A stretch of 64,000 nucleotides of DNA from assembly GCA_014650015.1 (NCBI GenBank), contig BMUD01000005.1:248001-312000 (forward strand), written 5' to 3'. The notes under the pieces were generated by a model, which had not been told where the DNA came from, did no database searches, and saw only the letters and a program-made list of their open reading frames with translations. The position numbers were made by a program, and so were the translations under genes. The stretch comes from Streptomyces griseoloalbus. GTDB taxonomy: Bacteria; Actinomycetota; Actinomycetes; Streptomycetales; Streptomycetaceae. This document shows, piece by piece, positions 48,589-57,408 of this stretch (its first letter is position 1; each line of letters starts with the position of its first letter).

Positions 48589-49698
48589 ATGACGGAATCC
48601 ATGACGGAGCCGAAGACGGGGCTCACGGCGCAGTGCCCGACCGAGACCTCGGCCGAGCCGGAGCAGCGCCCCGGTGACGGGCACGAGGCGACGATGCTGC
48701 TGGAGCGGGCGCGGGCCGCGGTCGACCCGGTGCTGCGGGCCGCCATCGGCTCGCTGCCCGCATCGATGCGCCGGATCGCGCTGTACCACTTCGGCTGGGA
48801 GCACGCGGACGGCACCCCGGCCGGCGGTGGCTCGGGCAAGGCGATACGCCCGGCGCTGGTACTCGCCGCGGCCTCGGCGCTGGGCGGCCCCACGGCCCGG
48901 GCCACGGCCGTGCGGGCGGCGGCGGCCGTGGAACTGGTCCACAACTTCACGCTGTTGCACGACGACGTGATGGACCGGGACGCCACCCGCCGCCACCGGC
49001 CCACCGCGTGGACGGTGTTCGGGGACGCCGGCGCGATCCTCGCCGGGGACGCGCTCCAGGCGCTCGCGCTGCGACTGCTCGCCGAGGACCCCCATCCGGC
49101 CGCCTCGGCCGCGGCGGCGCGGCTCGCCGACTGCGTGGTCGAGCTGTGCGAGGGGCAGCACGCGGACACGGCCATGGAGCGGCGCGGCCCCGGGGAGGTC
49201 ACCCTCGCCGAGACGCTCGCCATGGCCGAGTCCAAGACCGGTGCGCTGCTCGGCTGCGCCTGCGCGATCGGTGCGCTGTACGCGGGGGCCGGGGACGCGG
49301 ACGTGGAGGCACTGGACGCGTTCGGCCGTGCGGCGGGGCTGGCCTTCCAGCTCATCGACGACGTGATCGGCATATGGGGTGACCCGCTCCGCACGGGCAA
49401 GCCGGCCGGCGCGGACCTGGCCGCCCGCAAGAAATCCCTGCCGGTGGTCGCCGCGCTCACCTCCGGCACCCCGGCGGGGGCGGAACTCGCCGCCCTGTAC
49501 GCGACCCCGCACCAGAAGGAGGACCTGGAACACATCACCCTGATCGTGGAGCGGGCGGGCGGCCGGGACTGGGCGCAGGCCCAGGCGGCCGACCGGATGG
49601 CCCGGGCGATGCAGGAAGTGGCCCGCGCGGTGCCCGACCCGGAGGCGGCGGGCGGCCTGCTGGCCCTGGCCGAGTTCGTGACACGGCGCAACACCTGA
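48589..49698 (+). CDS. polyprenyl diphosphate synthase, probable encapsulin cargo
   Basis: A 369-aa class I isoprenyl synthase that would elongate allylic diphosphates with isopentenyl diphosphate. Blocks are GKAIRPAL (84-91), the first aspartate-rich motif LLHDDVMDRD (D125, D126, D129) and the second motif LIDDVIGIWGD (D257, D258, D265). Residues 1-35 (MTESMTEPKTGLTAQCPTET, then acidic EPEQRPGDGHE) are low-complexity and precede the catalytic fold, as in known family 2 encapsulin cargos that are loaded through a disordered N-terminus. Product chain length cannot be read from the sequence. AGGGGGAAG precedes ATG 48589. Confidence 0.9.
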   Translation: MTESMTEPKTGLTAQCPTETSAEPEQRPGDGHEATMLLERARAAVDPVLRAAIGSLPASMRRIALYHFGWEHADGTPAGGGSGKAIRPALVLAAASALGGPTARATAVRAAAAVELVHNFTLLHDDVMDRDATRRHRPTAWTVFGDAGAILAGDALQALALRLLAEDPHPAASAAAARLADCVVELCEGQHADTAMERRGPGEVTLAETLAMAESKTGALLGCACAIGALYAGAGDADVEALDAFGRAAGLAFQLIDDVIGIWGDPLRTGKPAGADLAARKKSLPVVAALTSGTPAGAELAALYATPHQKEDLEHITLIVERAGGRDWAQAQAADRMARAMQEVARAVPDPEAAGGLLALAEFVTRRNT

Positions 49699-49891
49699 CG
49701 GGCAAGCCGGCCGTCCCCAAGGCCCCGGAACCACTCGGTGCCGTGCGGCTCCTGACTCCGCGCGGCGTCGTGGTCCCGGCCCGGCGGGTCCCGCACTTCC
49801 CCACGATGTGCGGGGCCCGCCCTCCCCTCGACCGCCCCCCGATAGGCTCAACGTCCGTACGGTCGGCGACGGTTGGGACGAAGGGGCGGAC

Positions 49892-50530
49892 ATGGGCGTG
49901 GCGATCCGGACGGCTGGGGACGAGGACCGGGAGCTGATAGTGCGGCTCCTGGACGAGGCGTTCCAGGACGACCCGGTGAGTGGCTGGGTCTTCCCCGACG
50001 CGGAGTACCGCCGTACGACGCACCACAGGCTCATGGCGGCCTTCACCGACATCGTGCTCGCCGAGGGGCGTATCGACGTCACCGAGGACGGATCGGCGTG
50101 CGCGCTGTGGCTCTCGATGCCCGCGGACGACGGTGGCCACGGCGCCGAGCGGACGGACGGCGAGGCGACGGAGGACGACGGTCCGGTACAAGTGCGCCAG
50201 GCCGTCGACCCGGAGAACGAGCGCGTGGAGCTGATCGGCCGGCTCACGGCGGGCGTTCACCCCTCGGGGCGGGCCCACGAGTACCTGTGGATGATCGGCG
50301 TCGTGCCCGGCCGTCAGGGCGAAGGGCTCGGCACCGCGCTGATCGGTTCCGTCCTCGACCGCTGCGACCGGGAGGGCAGGGCGGCGTACCTCGAGGCGAG
50401 CAGTGAGCGCAGCCGCCTGCTGTACGAGCGCCTCGGCTTCCAGGCGGCGAGTGAGCCCCTCCTCCTCCCTCAGGGCCCCCGGATGTGGCCCATGTGGCGC
50501 GAGCCCCGCCTTGGCGGGACATCCCTGTAA
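49892..50530 (+). CDS. GNAT-family N-acetyltransferase
   Basis: A 212-aa GNAT protein. The acetyl-CoA loop is VVPGRQGEGLGTALI near residue 145, with YLEASSERSRLLYERLGF near 172. An acidic linker (DDGGHGAERTDGEATEDDG) interrupts the middle of the domain, longer than usual. ATG 49892 is chosen; an in-frame start 28 codons upstream covers non-conserved sequence. It lies 194 bases after the polyprenyl synthase, probably a separate transcription unit. The substrate is unknown. Confidence 0.82.
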   Translation: MGVAIRTAGDEDRELIVRLLDEAFQDDPVSGWVFPDAEYRRTTHHRLMAAFTDIVLAEGRIDVTEDGSACALWLSMPADDGGHGAERTDGEATEDDGPVQVRQAVDPENERVELIGRLTAGVHPSGRAHEYLWMIGVVPGRQGEGLGTALIGSVLDRCDREGRAAYLEASSERSRLLYERLGFQAASEPLLLPQGPRMWPMWREPRLGGTSL

Positions 50531-50749
50531 TTCCCCGCGACCACTACAAGCGAAGTACTGCGAAGTACTGCAACCGGAGTCGTCAACGATCGGGGCCAAG
50601 ATCGCCGGCGAGCTGGCCGACGAGATCGACGAGATCGACGAGCTGATCATCGCGACGTATCCGATCGTCCAGGGCGCCGGTATGCCCGTGCGCTGGTGCG
50701 GACGCACAGCGGGAAGCGCTGAGCCGCCGCCGGGCCTACCCTGGAAGGC

Positions 50750-51010
50750 ATGGGCAGCGAACAACCCGTCTGTCCCGCTTGCGGACAGCCAGTGGAGTTG
50801 GTCGTCCGGCGCCACAAGACGCTGGGCGCGTGGGTGCCGGTATGGGTGCACGGCCCGTGCCGCAATCCGAAGTGCGAGCGGCACCTCGCCGGGCAAGCCC
50901 GGCAGGATACGGGATCCGTGACCGCCGAGGAGACCGAGGAATCCGGTACCGCCGAGTCAGCCCCAGCCCGGGACGCCGGCCCGGCGGACATGAGGCGCAC
51001 GAGGCGCTAG
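50750..51010 (+). CDS. small zinc-ribbon-like hypothetical protein
   Basis: An 86-aa protein from ATG 50750 with GGAAGG upstream. Residues 8-45 carry C8-x2-C11 (VCPACGQPVE) and C37-x4-C42 (GPCRNPKCERH), spaced like a treble-clef zinc ribbon. The C-terminal half is Glu/Ala/Ser-rich and disordered, ending DMRRTRR. Function is unknown. Confidence 0.6.
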   Translation: MGSEQPVCPACGQPVELVVRRHKTLGAWVPVWVHGPCRNPKCERHLAGQARQDTGSVTAEETEESGTAESAPARDAGPADMRRTRR

Positions 51011-51138
51011 GGGGGCCGGCCCGACACCCGTCCTCCCGGCGGGCGGGAGACCCGGTGTCCCGTTCTCGAGCCGCCGGCGGATGGCTGCGACGGCGTGGGG
51101 CCGCCGCCTGCCTCCGCACCGGCGGCTAGAAACGGCGG

Positions 51139-51882
51139 CTAGAGCGGTCGGCCGCCCAGCCCGCCCGTCTCCGGATCGCGGCCCGTCAGACAGTACGTGC
51201 CGCCCGACGGATCCCGCATCACGGTCCAGTGGTCGAAGGCCGCCACGAACACGGCGCCGAGCGCCTCGTGGCGCGCCCGGGTCGCACCGATGTCGGCGCA
51301 GGCGAGGTCCGGATGGGCCGAGGCGGGGCGCTCCTCCCCCAGCCGCTGGAGCAGGATGCGCAGGGGCAGCCCGGCCGGCGGCCTGACCACGCGGAACTGG
51401 GGGAGCGAGCCGGGCAGGGACTCCCAGTCGGCCAACAGCGCGCTCCAGAAGGCGACTTCGGCGTCGAAGGCGTGCGGCGGGACGTCGAGGCACACCTGGT
51501 CCAGGCGGCTGCCGTGCACCACGGGCGGCCGGACCGCCTCCCCGTGCCAGGGCACCGCGCAGAACAACTGCCCCCCGGGCGACCGCAGGACGGACCACCC
51601 CTCGTGCTCGGCGACCGGTGCCGCGCCCAGCCGTAGCGCCGACGCGACGAACCCCGCGAGGTCGTCCACGGAGAAGTCGAGGTGAGTACCGCCCTCGCCC
51701 GAGAGGACTCTCTGCACCCCCACACAGGCATCGGCGCCGTCCGCCCGCAGAGTCGTGAACTGTCCGCTGTCGCCACTCGGTTCGGAACGCCGAGTCCCCG
51801 TGACCGCCGTCCAGAAGTCACCGGCCCGGCCGTCCCGAGCGGCGGGCCGGTCGATGAAGGCGTACGTCCAGCGGATGCTCAC
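51139..51882 (-). CDS. VOC-superfamily (glyoxalase-like) protein, two domains
   Basis: A 247-aa protein made of two VOC beta-alpha-beta modules, residues about 1-110 (THLDFSVDDLAGFVASAL, SPGGQLFCAVPW) and 120-240 (LDQVCLDVPPHAFDAEVAFW, MRDPSGGTYCLTGRDP). Family members include glyoxalases, dioxygenases and drug-binding resistance proteins; metal ligands are incomplete here, so catalysis is uncertain. GTG 51882 overlaps the upstream VOC gene stop. It is the last gene of an AraC-VOC-VOC operon. Confidence 0.82.
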   Translation of the reverse strand: MSIRWTYAFIDRPAARDGRAGDFWTAVTGTRRSEPSGDSGQFTTLRADGADACVGVQRVLSGEGGTHLDFSVDDLAGFVASALRLGAAPVAEHEGWSVLRSPGGQLFCAVPWHGEAVRPPVVHGSRLDQVCLDVPPHAFDAEVAFWSALLADWESLPGSLPQFRVVRPPAGLPLRILLQRLGEERPASAHPDLACADIGATRARHEALGAVFVAAFDHWTVMRDPSGGTYCLTGRDPETGGLGGRPL

Positions 51883-52304
51883 CGTCCGCTGCGCTCCATG
51901 AAGCGCAGCATGTTCCCCGCCGGGTCGCGGAACGCGCAGTCGCGTACCCCGTACGGCTGATCCACCGGCTCCTGGAGCACGTCCGCACCGGCGGCCCGGA
52001 CGCGTTCGAAGAGGGCGTCACAGTCGGTCGTGGTGAAGTTGACCCCGCGCAGCATGCCCTTGGCCAGCAGCTCCGCCATCGCCTGCTTGTCGCCGGGGGA
52101 GGCGTCCGGGTTCGCCGCGGGCGGTTCCAGCACGATCTCCGCGTCCTGCTCCGGCGAGCCGACCGTCACCCAGCGCATCCCCTCGAAACCCACGTCGTTG
52201 CGGACCTCGAGACCCAGCACGTCGCGGTAGAAGGCCAGCGCCTTGTCGTGGTCGTCCACGGCGATGAAGCACTGGGCGAGCCGTACATCGTTTCCTGTGT
52301 CCAT
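51879..52304 (-). CDS. VOC-family protein (glyoxalase/bleomycin-resistance type)
   Basis: A 141-aa single-chain VOC protein with both half-modules: AQCFIAVDDHDKALAFYRDVLGLEV near the start and GVNFTTTDCDALFERVRAAGADV, then YGVRDCAFRDPAGNMLRFME. The last motif, with D-P-x-G-N, is typical of the PhnB/glyoxalase-like group. It follows an AraC regulator by nine bases and overlaps the next VOC gene by four, so the three form one transcript. Confidence 0.87.
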   Translation of the reverse strand: MDTGNDVRLAQCFIAVDDHDKALAFYRDVLGLEVRNDVGFEGMRWVTVGSPEQDAEIVLEPPAANPDASPGDKQAMAELLAKGMLRGVNFTTTDCDALFERVRAAGADVLQEPVDQPYGVRDCAFRDPAGNMLRFMERSGR

Positions 52305-52313
52305 GTGCCCACG

Positions 52314-52736
52314 CTAGAAGGTTTCGCTCGGATCGGCCCTGACCGGCCCCCGGATCGGGCGGGTGTACATCCGGGCCACGCACGGCGGAATCACCGCGCT
52401 CTCCTCGTGCGACCGGGCCCGGTACGCGCTCGGGGTCTCACCGACCAGCTCCGTGAAGCGCGAACTGAACGACCCGAGGGAGGTACAGCCGACCGCGAGG
52501 CACACCTCGGTCACCGTGAGATCGCCCCGCCGCAGCAACGCCTTCGCCCGCTCGATGCGCCGGGTCATGAGATAGCCGTACGGCGTCTGCCCGTACGCCG
52601 CGCGAAAGCTGCGCTGGAAGTGGCCGGGCGACATCAGCGCGGTCCGCGCCAGCCCCGTGATGTCGAGGGGCTCGGCGTACTCACGGTCCATCCGGTCCCG
52701 AGCCCGCCGCAGCCGCACCAGATCCTCCAGCTCCAT
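52314..52736 (-). CDS. AraC-family regulator, DNA-binding domain only
   Basis: A 140-aa protein that is essentially a stand-alone AraC DNA-binding domain: HTH 1 in LDITGLARTALMSPGHFQRSFRAAYGQTPYGYL, HTH 2 in LTVTEVCLAVGCTSLGSFSSRFTELVGETPSAYR. A 30-residue Pro/Arg tail follows. No ligand domain is present, a form frequent beside VOC genes, where the VOC protein itself may sense the ligand; that is inference. It heads the operon with the two VOC genes. Confidence 0.88.
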   Translation of the reverse strand: MELEDLVRLRRARDRMDREYAEPLDITGLARTALMSPGHFQRSFRAAYGQTPYGYLMTRRIERAKALLRRGDLTVTEVCLAVGCTSLGSFSSRFTELVGETPSAYRARSHEESAVIPPCVARMYTRPIRGPVRADPSETF

Positions 52737-53025
52737 CCGCCCAGCATCCCACGTCCCGTACCGCCGCAGCAGGCCTGCCGGGAACGCCCGACCCGGCCGG
52801 TGCGGAGGGCGTGTGCCGGGCGGGGAGACGCGCGATCCGTCCGGCGCCTTCGTCCGGACGGAGTCCGCGGCCCTGCTCAGGACTCGGGACCGGCCGTGCG
52901 GCGTGATCCGGTACGGAACGAAACCGCACCCGGACCCTCAGATCGCCGTGGTCGGCGGGCTGCGGGCCGGGTGCGGTGGGGACGACGCTGCAAACCAAAG
53001 GGAATCGCAGGTCAGAAGGCATGGG
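52737..53025. other. gap between the AraC operon and sodN
   Basis: No coding region is supported in these 289 bases. A GC-rich inverted repeat (CGCACCCGG at about 52926 with CCGGGTGCG at about 52968) lies beyond the sodN stop and could terminate sodN transcription. Confidence 0.4.
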
Positions 53026-53421
53026 TCAGGCCTTCTTGGTCTCCCGGAAGATCGCGTCGATCTGGGCGATGTAGTCCAGCGCCTTCTGGCCGGTGGCCGG
53101 GTCCGTCGACGCCTTGGCGGCCGACAGGGCCTTCAGGGTGTCGTTGACCAGCTGGTGCAGCTCCGGGTACTTCTCGAAGTGCGGGGGCTTGAAGTAGTCG
53201 CTCCACAGCACGGAGACGTGGTGCTTGGCCAGCTCGGCGCGCTGCTCCTTGATGACCGTGGCGCGGGCCTGGAAGTGCGGGTCGTCGTTGCCGGCCATCT
53301 TTTCCTGAACGGCCTTGACCGACTCCGCCTCGATGCGGGCCTGGGCAGGGTCGTACACACCGCAGGGCAGGTCGCAGTGCGCGCTGACCTTGACCTTGGG
53401 GGCAAACAGGCGGGAAAGCAT
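53026..53421 (-). CDS. sodN: nickel superoxide dismutase SodN
   Basis: A 131-aa precursor of the hexameric nickel superoxide dismutase. Residues 1-14 (MLSRLFAPKVKVSA) are the propeptide; cleavage exposes H15 of the nickel hook HCDLPCGVYD, with ligands His1, Cys2 and Cys6 of the mature chain. The remainder is the four-helix bundle seen in Streptomyces enzymes. The processing protease gene sodX is divergent upstream. In S. coelicolor sodN is induced by nickel. Confidence 0.97.
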   Translation of the reverse strand: MLSRLFAPKVKVSAHCDLPCGVYDPAQARIEAESVKAVQEKMAGNDDPHFQARATVIKEQRAELAKHHVSVLWSDYFKPPHFEKYPELHQLVNDTLKALSAAKASTDPATGQKALDYIAQIDAIFRETKKA

Positions 53422-53742
53422 GAAGCGTTTCCTTCCTCGTGATCGTCTTCTCACACGGGACATTACTCCGTGGTGGACGGGTTTTCGCGAGTGCCCCCGG
53501 GGGCTTAGGACAAAAGTCCGAGTGGGGGAGGTCGCAAGGCCCGGTCGAGTACGCGCGCGTCCCGGCGTGTACCGGTGTGGTCCGCGTCCGGGCCGGACCG
53601 GGCACCCTTGGGCGGGTGAGAGCCCGCTCCCGCCTTCCCGGACGGCTGAGCGCGGGCCCCGGCAGCAGGGCTCACTCCCGCTCGCCCCTCGGGAACGGTC
53701 AGACTGAGACTGGTGGAGGAAGAACCGGGGAGGTGCCGGGTG
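53422..53742. other. divergent sodN-sodX promoter region
   Basis: There is no supported gene. These 321 bases must hold both promoters and the nickel-responsive control sites; I see no operator with enough symmetry to name. The sodN side is notably less GC-rich. Confidence 0.35.
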
Positions 53743-54177
53743 ATGCCGGAGCTGTCGCAGGACGCCGAGCGGGCGAGGGCGCCGCTGCCCTTCGGGGTGG
53801 CCGAGGTGACGGGGCCGTCCATGGTGCCCACGCTGCACCACGGGGACCGGCTGCTGGTGCACTACGGTGCCCGGGTCAAACGCGGCGACGTGATCGTGCT
53901 GCGGCATCCGTTCCAGCAGGACCTGCTCGTCGTCAAACGGGCCGCCGAGCGGCGTGAGGGCGGCTGGTGGGTGCTCGGGGACAACGCGTACGCGGGCGGT
54001 GACAGCACGGACTACGGGGTCGTGCCGGACGAGCTGGTGCTCGGCCGGGTCCGCTTCCGCTACCGGCCGCGCAGGCCCGAGCGGCGCTCGCCGCTGGCCG
54101 TGGTGGGCTGGGCGCTGTCGTCGGCGCGGCCGGTGTTCTCCGACCGGTCGGCCTCCAGGCGTTTGCGGGCGCGGTAG
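53743..54177 (+). CDS. sodX: nickel superoxide dismutase maturation protease SodX
   Basis: A 144-aa S24/S26-type serine protease that removes the SodN propeptide. The nucleophile is S26 in VTGPSMVPTLHHGDRLLV and the general base K65 in LLVVKRAAERR, with a GDNAYAGGDSTDYG box near 80 as in signal-peptidase relatives. No membrane anchor is evident. ATG 53743 has GGGGAGGTG upstream; the frame is open from GTG 53713. The last 118 bases overlap the convergent CGNR gene. Confidence 0.9.
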   Translation: MPELSQDAERARAPLPFGVAEVTGPSMVPTLHHGDRLLVHYGARVKRGDVIVLRHPFQQDLLVVKRAAERREGGWWVLGDNAYAGGDSTDYGVVPDELVLGRVRFRYRPRRPERRSPLAVVGWALSSARPVFSDRSASRRLRAR

Positions 54178-54710
54178 GCGGCCACGTTGGCGCGGGTGGC
54201 GCAGCGGTCGGAGCAGTAGCGCCGGGAGCGGTTGGTCGAGGTGTCCAGGTAGGCGTTGCGGCAGGGTGACGCCTCGCAGAGACCGAGGCGGTCCACGCCG
54301 TACTCGGTGAGGTGGAAGGCCAGGCCCATCGCGGCGATGGCGGCGTAGCCCGCGGTCGCGTTGGACGGGTGGTCGGCCAGGTGCATGTGCCACAGCGGGC
54401 GGCCGTCGTCGTCGCGGAAGTCGTGCCCGGAGATCTGCGGGCTCACCGGGAACTCCAGCAGCAGCGAGTTCAGCAGGTCGACGGCGAGTGTCTCGTCGCC
54501 GCCGTCCGCCGCGTCGAAGACCGCGCGCAGCCGGGCGCGGACCGAGCGGAACCGCGTCACATCGGCGTCGGTGGTGCGCCGCGCGGCCGACTGGTTCGCG
54601 CCGAACAGATCGCGGACGGCCTCGACCGAGGTCAGCATGTCCTTCCCCCGGGCCGGCTCCTCGGTGTTGACGAGGCGTACGGCGTAATCCGAGTAATAGG
54701 CCAGTTCCAC
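54060..54710 (-). CDS. CGNR zinc-finger (ABATE-domain) regulator
   Basis: A 216-aa protein. An N-terminal ABATE domain (MELAYYSDYAVRLVNTEEP, VRARLRAVFDAADGGDE) precedes a C-terminal CGNR-type finger (CEASPCRNAYLDTSTNRSRRYCSDRCATRANVAAYR). Here the finger's CGN is CRN. These are stress-linked DNA-binding proteins of unknown targets. Its 3' end overlaps sodX by 118 bases on the opposite strand, and the residues in the overlap are poorly structured Arg/Ser/Gly sequence. Confidence 0.87.
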   Translation of the reverse strand: MELAYYSDYAVRLVNTEEPARGKDMLTSVEAVRDLFGANQSAARRTTDADVTRFRSVRARLRAVFDAADGGDETLAVDLLNSLLLEFPVSPQISGHDFRDDDGRPLWHMHLADHPSNATAGYAAIAAMGLAFHLTEYGVDRLGLCEASPCRNAYLDTSTNRSRRYCSDRCATRANVAAYRARKRLEADRSENTGRADDSAQPTTASGERRSGLRGR

Positions 54711-54810
54711 TTGTAGTCCTTACGCAGGGGCTCTAGGGTCGTGCGTGCGGTCGGGTAATGGATGATCGTGCTTCAAGGGTATTACGGGACGCAGACGCGG
54801 GAGGGGCCCG

Positions 54811-55584
54811 ATGACGGACACGAACACCACCACGACGGCCGCCACGGACTGGCACGCCTGGCAGGAGAGCTGGGACCGGCAGCAGGAGTGGTACATGCCC
54901 GACCGCGAGGAACGGTTCCGGGTCATGCTCGACATGGTGGAGGCCCTCGTCGGCACCTCCCCACGAGTGCTGGACCTCGCCTGCGGCACGGGCAGCATCA
55001 CGGCCCGGCTGCTCGCCCGGTTCCCCGACGCCACCAGCACCGGCGTCGACCTCGACCCGGCGCTGCTCGCCATCGCCGAGGGCACCTTCGCGGGGGACGA
55101 CCGGGTCTCCTTCGTGACGGCCGACCTCAAGGACCCCGAGTGGACGGCGGCACTGCCGTACGACTCCTACGACGCCGTACTGACCGCGACCGCCCTGCAC
55201 TGGCTGCACCAGGAACCCCTCGCGGACCTCTACGGGCACATCGCGGGTCTGGTGCGCGACGGCGGTGTCTTCATGAACGCGGACCACATGATCGACGACA
55301 GCACGCCCCGGATCAACGCGGCCGAGCGCGCACAGCGCCACGCCCGCATGGATCAGGCCAAGCGGGACGGCGCCCTCGACTGGGCCCAGTGGTGGCAGCT
55401 CGCCGCCGAGGACCCGGTCCTCGCCGGCCCCACGGCCCGGCGCTACGAGATCTACGGCGAGCACGCCGACGGCGACATGCCACCGGTGGCCTGGCACGCC
55501 CGCGTGCTGCGCGACAAGGGCTTCGGCGAGGCGCGCCCGGTGTGGTGCTCGCCCTCGGACACCCTGCTGCTGGCGCTGAAGTAG
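54811..55584 (+). CDS. class I SAM-dependent methyltransferase
   Basis: A 257-aa methyltransferase. The SAM-binding motif I is [16 protein letters not shown] near residue 52, the acidic motif [13 protein letters not shown] near 78, and the post-II segment [15 protein letters not shown] near 125. N-terminal helices ([17 protein letters not shown]) resemble small-molecule Methyltransf_25 members. The substrate is unknown. It is convergent with the ABC transporter, separated by a very strong inverted repeat. Confidence 0.85.
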   Translation: MTDTNTTTTAATDWHAWQESWDRQQEWYMPDREERFRVMLDMVEALVGTSPRVLDLACGTGSITARLLARFPDATSTGVDLDPALLAIAEGTFAGDDRVSFVTADLKDPEWTAALPYDSYDAVLTATALHWLHQEPLADLYGHIAGLVRDGGVFMNADHMIDDSTPRINAAERAQRHARMDQAKRDGALDWAQWWQLAAEDPVLAGPTARRYEIYGEHADGDMPPVAWHARVLRDKGFGEARPVWCSPSDTLLLALK

Positions 55585-55589
55585 GTCGT

Positions 55590-55637
55590 GCACGGCCGAG
55601 GGGCGGTACGGAAGTCCGTACCGCCCCTCGGCCGTGC
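55590..55637. terminator. 23-bp perfect bidirectional terminator
   Basis: GCACGGCCGAGGGGCGGTAC-GGA at 55590-55612 pairs without mismatch with 55615-55637 around a two-base AG spacer. It sits between convergent genes (stop codons at 55584 and 55654). Confidence 0.85.
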
Positions 55638-55653
55638 GCCCGCCTGTCCGTGG

Positions 55654-56454
55654 TCAGAGCACCTTGGACAGGAACGACTTCGTGCGCTCGTGCTGGGGGT
55701 TCGTCAGCACGTCCCTCGGGTGTCCGGTCTCGACGGCCACGCCGTCGTCCATGAACACCAGCGAGTCGCCCACCTCACGGGCGAAGCCCATCTCGTGGGT
55801 GACGACGATCATCGTCATGCCGTCCGCGGCGAGATCCCGCATGACGTCGAGAACCTCGCCGACCAGCTCCGGGTCGAGCGCCGAGGTCGGCTCGTCGAAG
55901 AGCATCAGCTTGGGCTGCATCGCCAGCGCACGGGCGATGGCCACGCGCTGCTGCTGCCCACCGGAGAGCTGGGCGGGGTAGTGGCCCGTACGGTCACCGA
56001 GGCCCACCCGGTCCAGCAGCCGCTGCGCGCGCTCCCGGGCGACGGCCCGCGTCTCCCGCTTGACCTGGATCGGAGCCTCCATGACGTTCTCCAGCGCCGT
56101 CATGTGGGGGAAGAGGTTGAAGCGCTGGAACACCATGCCGATGTCCCGCCGCTGCGCCGCGACCTCGCTCTCCTTGAGCTCGTAGAGCTTGTCGCCCTTC
56201 TGCCGGTATCCGACCAGCTGACCGTCGACGTACAGCCGGCCGGCGCTGATCTTCTCCAGGTGGTTGATGCACCGCAGGAACGTGGACTTGCCGGAGCCGG
56301 ACGGGCCGATCAGGCAGAACACCTCCCGCGGGTTCACCTCGAGGTCGATGCCCTTGAGGATGTGCGCGAGGCCGAAGGACTTGTGGACGCCCTCCGCCTT
56401 GACCATCGGGTGACCGCTCGTGGGGCTCGCGACGTCCTTGCCGAGACTGCTCAT
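55654..56454 (-). CDS. amino-acid ABC transporter, ATP-binding subunit
   Basis: A 266-aa polar-amino-acid-type ATPase. Walker A is GPSGSGKST near residue 50, the signature LSGGQQQR near 160, Walker B LMLFDEP near 180, and the switch histidine in [12 protein letters not shown] near 213. An inserted [17 protein letters not shown] loop after Walker A is typical of the GlnQ/ArtP branch. It overlaps the permease stop (ATGA) and completes a three-gene importer. Confidence 0.93.
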   Translation of the reverse strand: MSSLGKDVASPTSGHPMVKAEGVHKSFGLAHILKGIDLEVNPREVFCLIGPSGSGKSTFLRCINHLEKISAGRLYVDGQLVGYRQKGDKLYELKESEVAAQRRDIGMVFQRFNLFPHMTALENVMEAPIQVKRETRAVARERAQRLLDRVGLGDRTGHYPAQLSGGQQQRVAIARALAMQPKLMLFDEPTSALDPELVGEVLDVMRDLAADGMTMIVVTHEMGFAREVGDSLVFMDDGVAVETGHPRDVLTNPQHERTKSFLSKVL

Positions 56455-57380
56455 CGGGTCACCTCCGGGCGGCCGAACGAGTTGAACATGCGGAGGTTCT
56501 TCTTCAGGCGCTGCAGTGGCGTCGGCGGCAGACTGCGCGTCGAACCCCTGGCGTAGCGGCGCTCCAGGTAGTACTGGCCGACGCTGAAGACGCTGGTGAG
56601 AGCCAGGTACCAGATGGACGCCACGAAGTACATCTCGACGACCGCGAGCGAGGTGCTGGAGATGTCCGTGGACCGCTTGATGAGTTCGCTGAACTGCACC
56701 ACGTAGGCGAGCGACGAGGTCTTCAGCATGTTGATGTACTCGTTGCCCGTGGGCGGCACGATCACCCGCATCGCCTGCGGGAGGATCACGCGCCGCAGTG
56801 TCTTCGCCCGGGTCATGCCGAGCGCGTGCGACGCCTCCGTCTGCCCCTCGTCGACGGACTGGATGCCCGCCCGGACGATCTCGGACATGTACGCGGCCTC
56901 GTTGAGGCCGAGACCCAGCAGCGCCGCCAGGAACGGCGTCATCACCTGGTTCATCTCGTCCTTGTAGAACCCCAGGTTGAGGATGGGGAACACCAGTGCG
57001 ATGTTGTACCAGATGAGCAGCTGGACCAGGACCGGCGTGCCGCGGAAGAACCAGACGTAGAACCAGGCCACCGTGCTGGTGACCGGGTTGGACGACATCC
57101 GCATGACCGCGAGGATCACGCCCAGGACGAGGCCGAGCAGCATGGCGAGCACGGAGATGTACAACGTGTGCCACGCGCCGGACAGAATGGTTCCGTCCGT
57201 GAGGTAGTCCGGGATGACGCCGTAGTTGATGTTGGCGTTGGAGAAGGCGATCCCGATCAGCGCCAGCACGGCGATGACCACCGCGCCGGCCACCCAGCGG
57301 CCGTAGTGGCGCACCGGGATCGCCTTGATCTGCTCCGGCGGCACCGCCGGCGCCGGAGCCTTGTCGACCGTGTCTGTCAC
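56451..57380 (-). CDS. amino-acid ABC transporter, permease subunit
   Basis: A 309-aa HisM/GlnP-type permease. Five or six helices are visible starting [17 protein letters not shown], and the EAA loop [39 protein letters not shown] near residue 175 contacts the ATPase. A long extracytoplasmic loop (residues 50-70) follows helix 1. As only one permease gene is present, it should homodimerise. It lies 28 bases after the binding-protein gene. Confidence 0.93.
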   Translation of the reverse strand: MTDTVDKAPAPAVPPEQIKAIPVRHYGRWVAGAVVIAVLALIGIAFSNANINYGVIPDYLTDGTILSGAWHTLYISVLAMLLGLVLGVILAVMRMSSNPVTSTVAWFYVWFFRGTPVLVQLLIWYNIALVFPILNLGFYKDEMNQVMTPFLAALLGLGLNEAAYMSEIVRAGIQSVDEGQTEASHALGMTRAKTLRRVILPQAMRVIVPPTGNEYINMLKTSSLAYVVQFSELIKRSTDISSTSLAVVEMYFVASIWYLALTSVFSVGQYYLERRYARGSTRSLPPTPLQRLKKNLRMFNSFGRPEVTR

Positions 57381-57408
57381 AGTGACTGCCCTTCAGTGTC
57401 GCCGAGGT

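Noticed and set aside
52248-53147. 299-codon plus-strand frame across the AraC gene and sodN end
   Set aside because: Antisense to two well-supported genes, with shadow composition.
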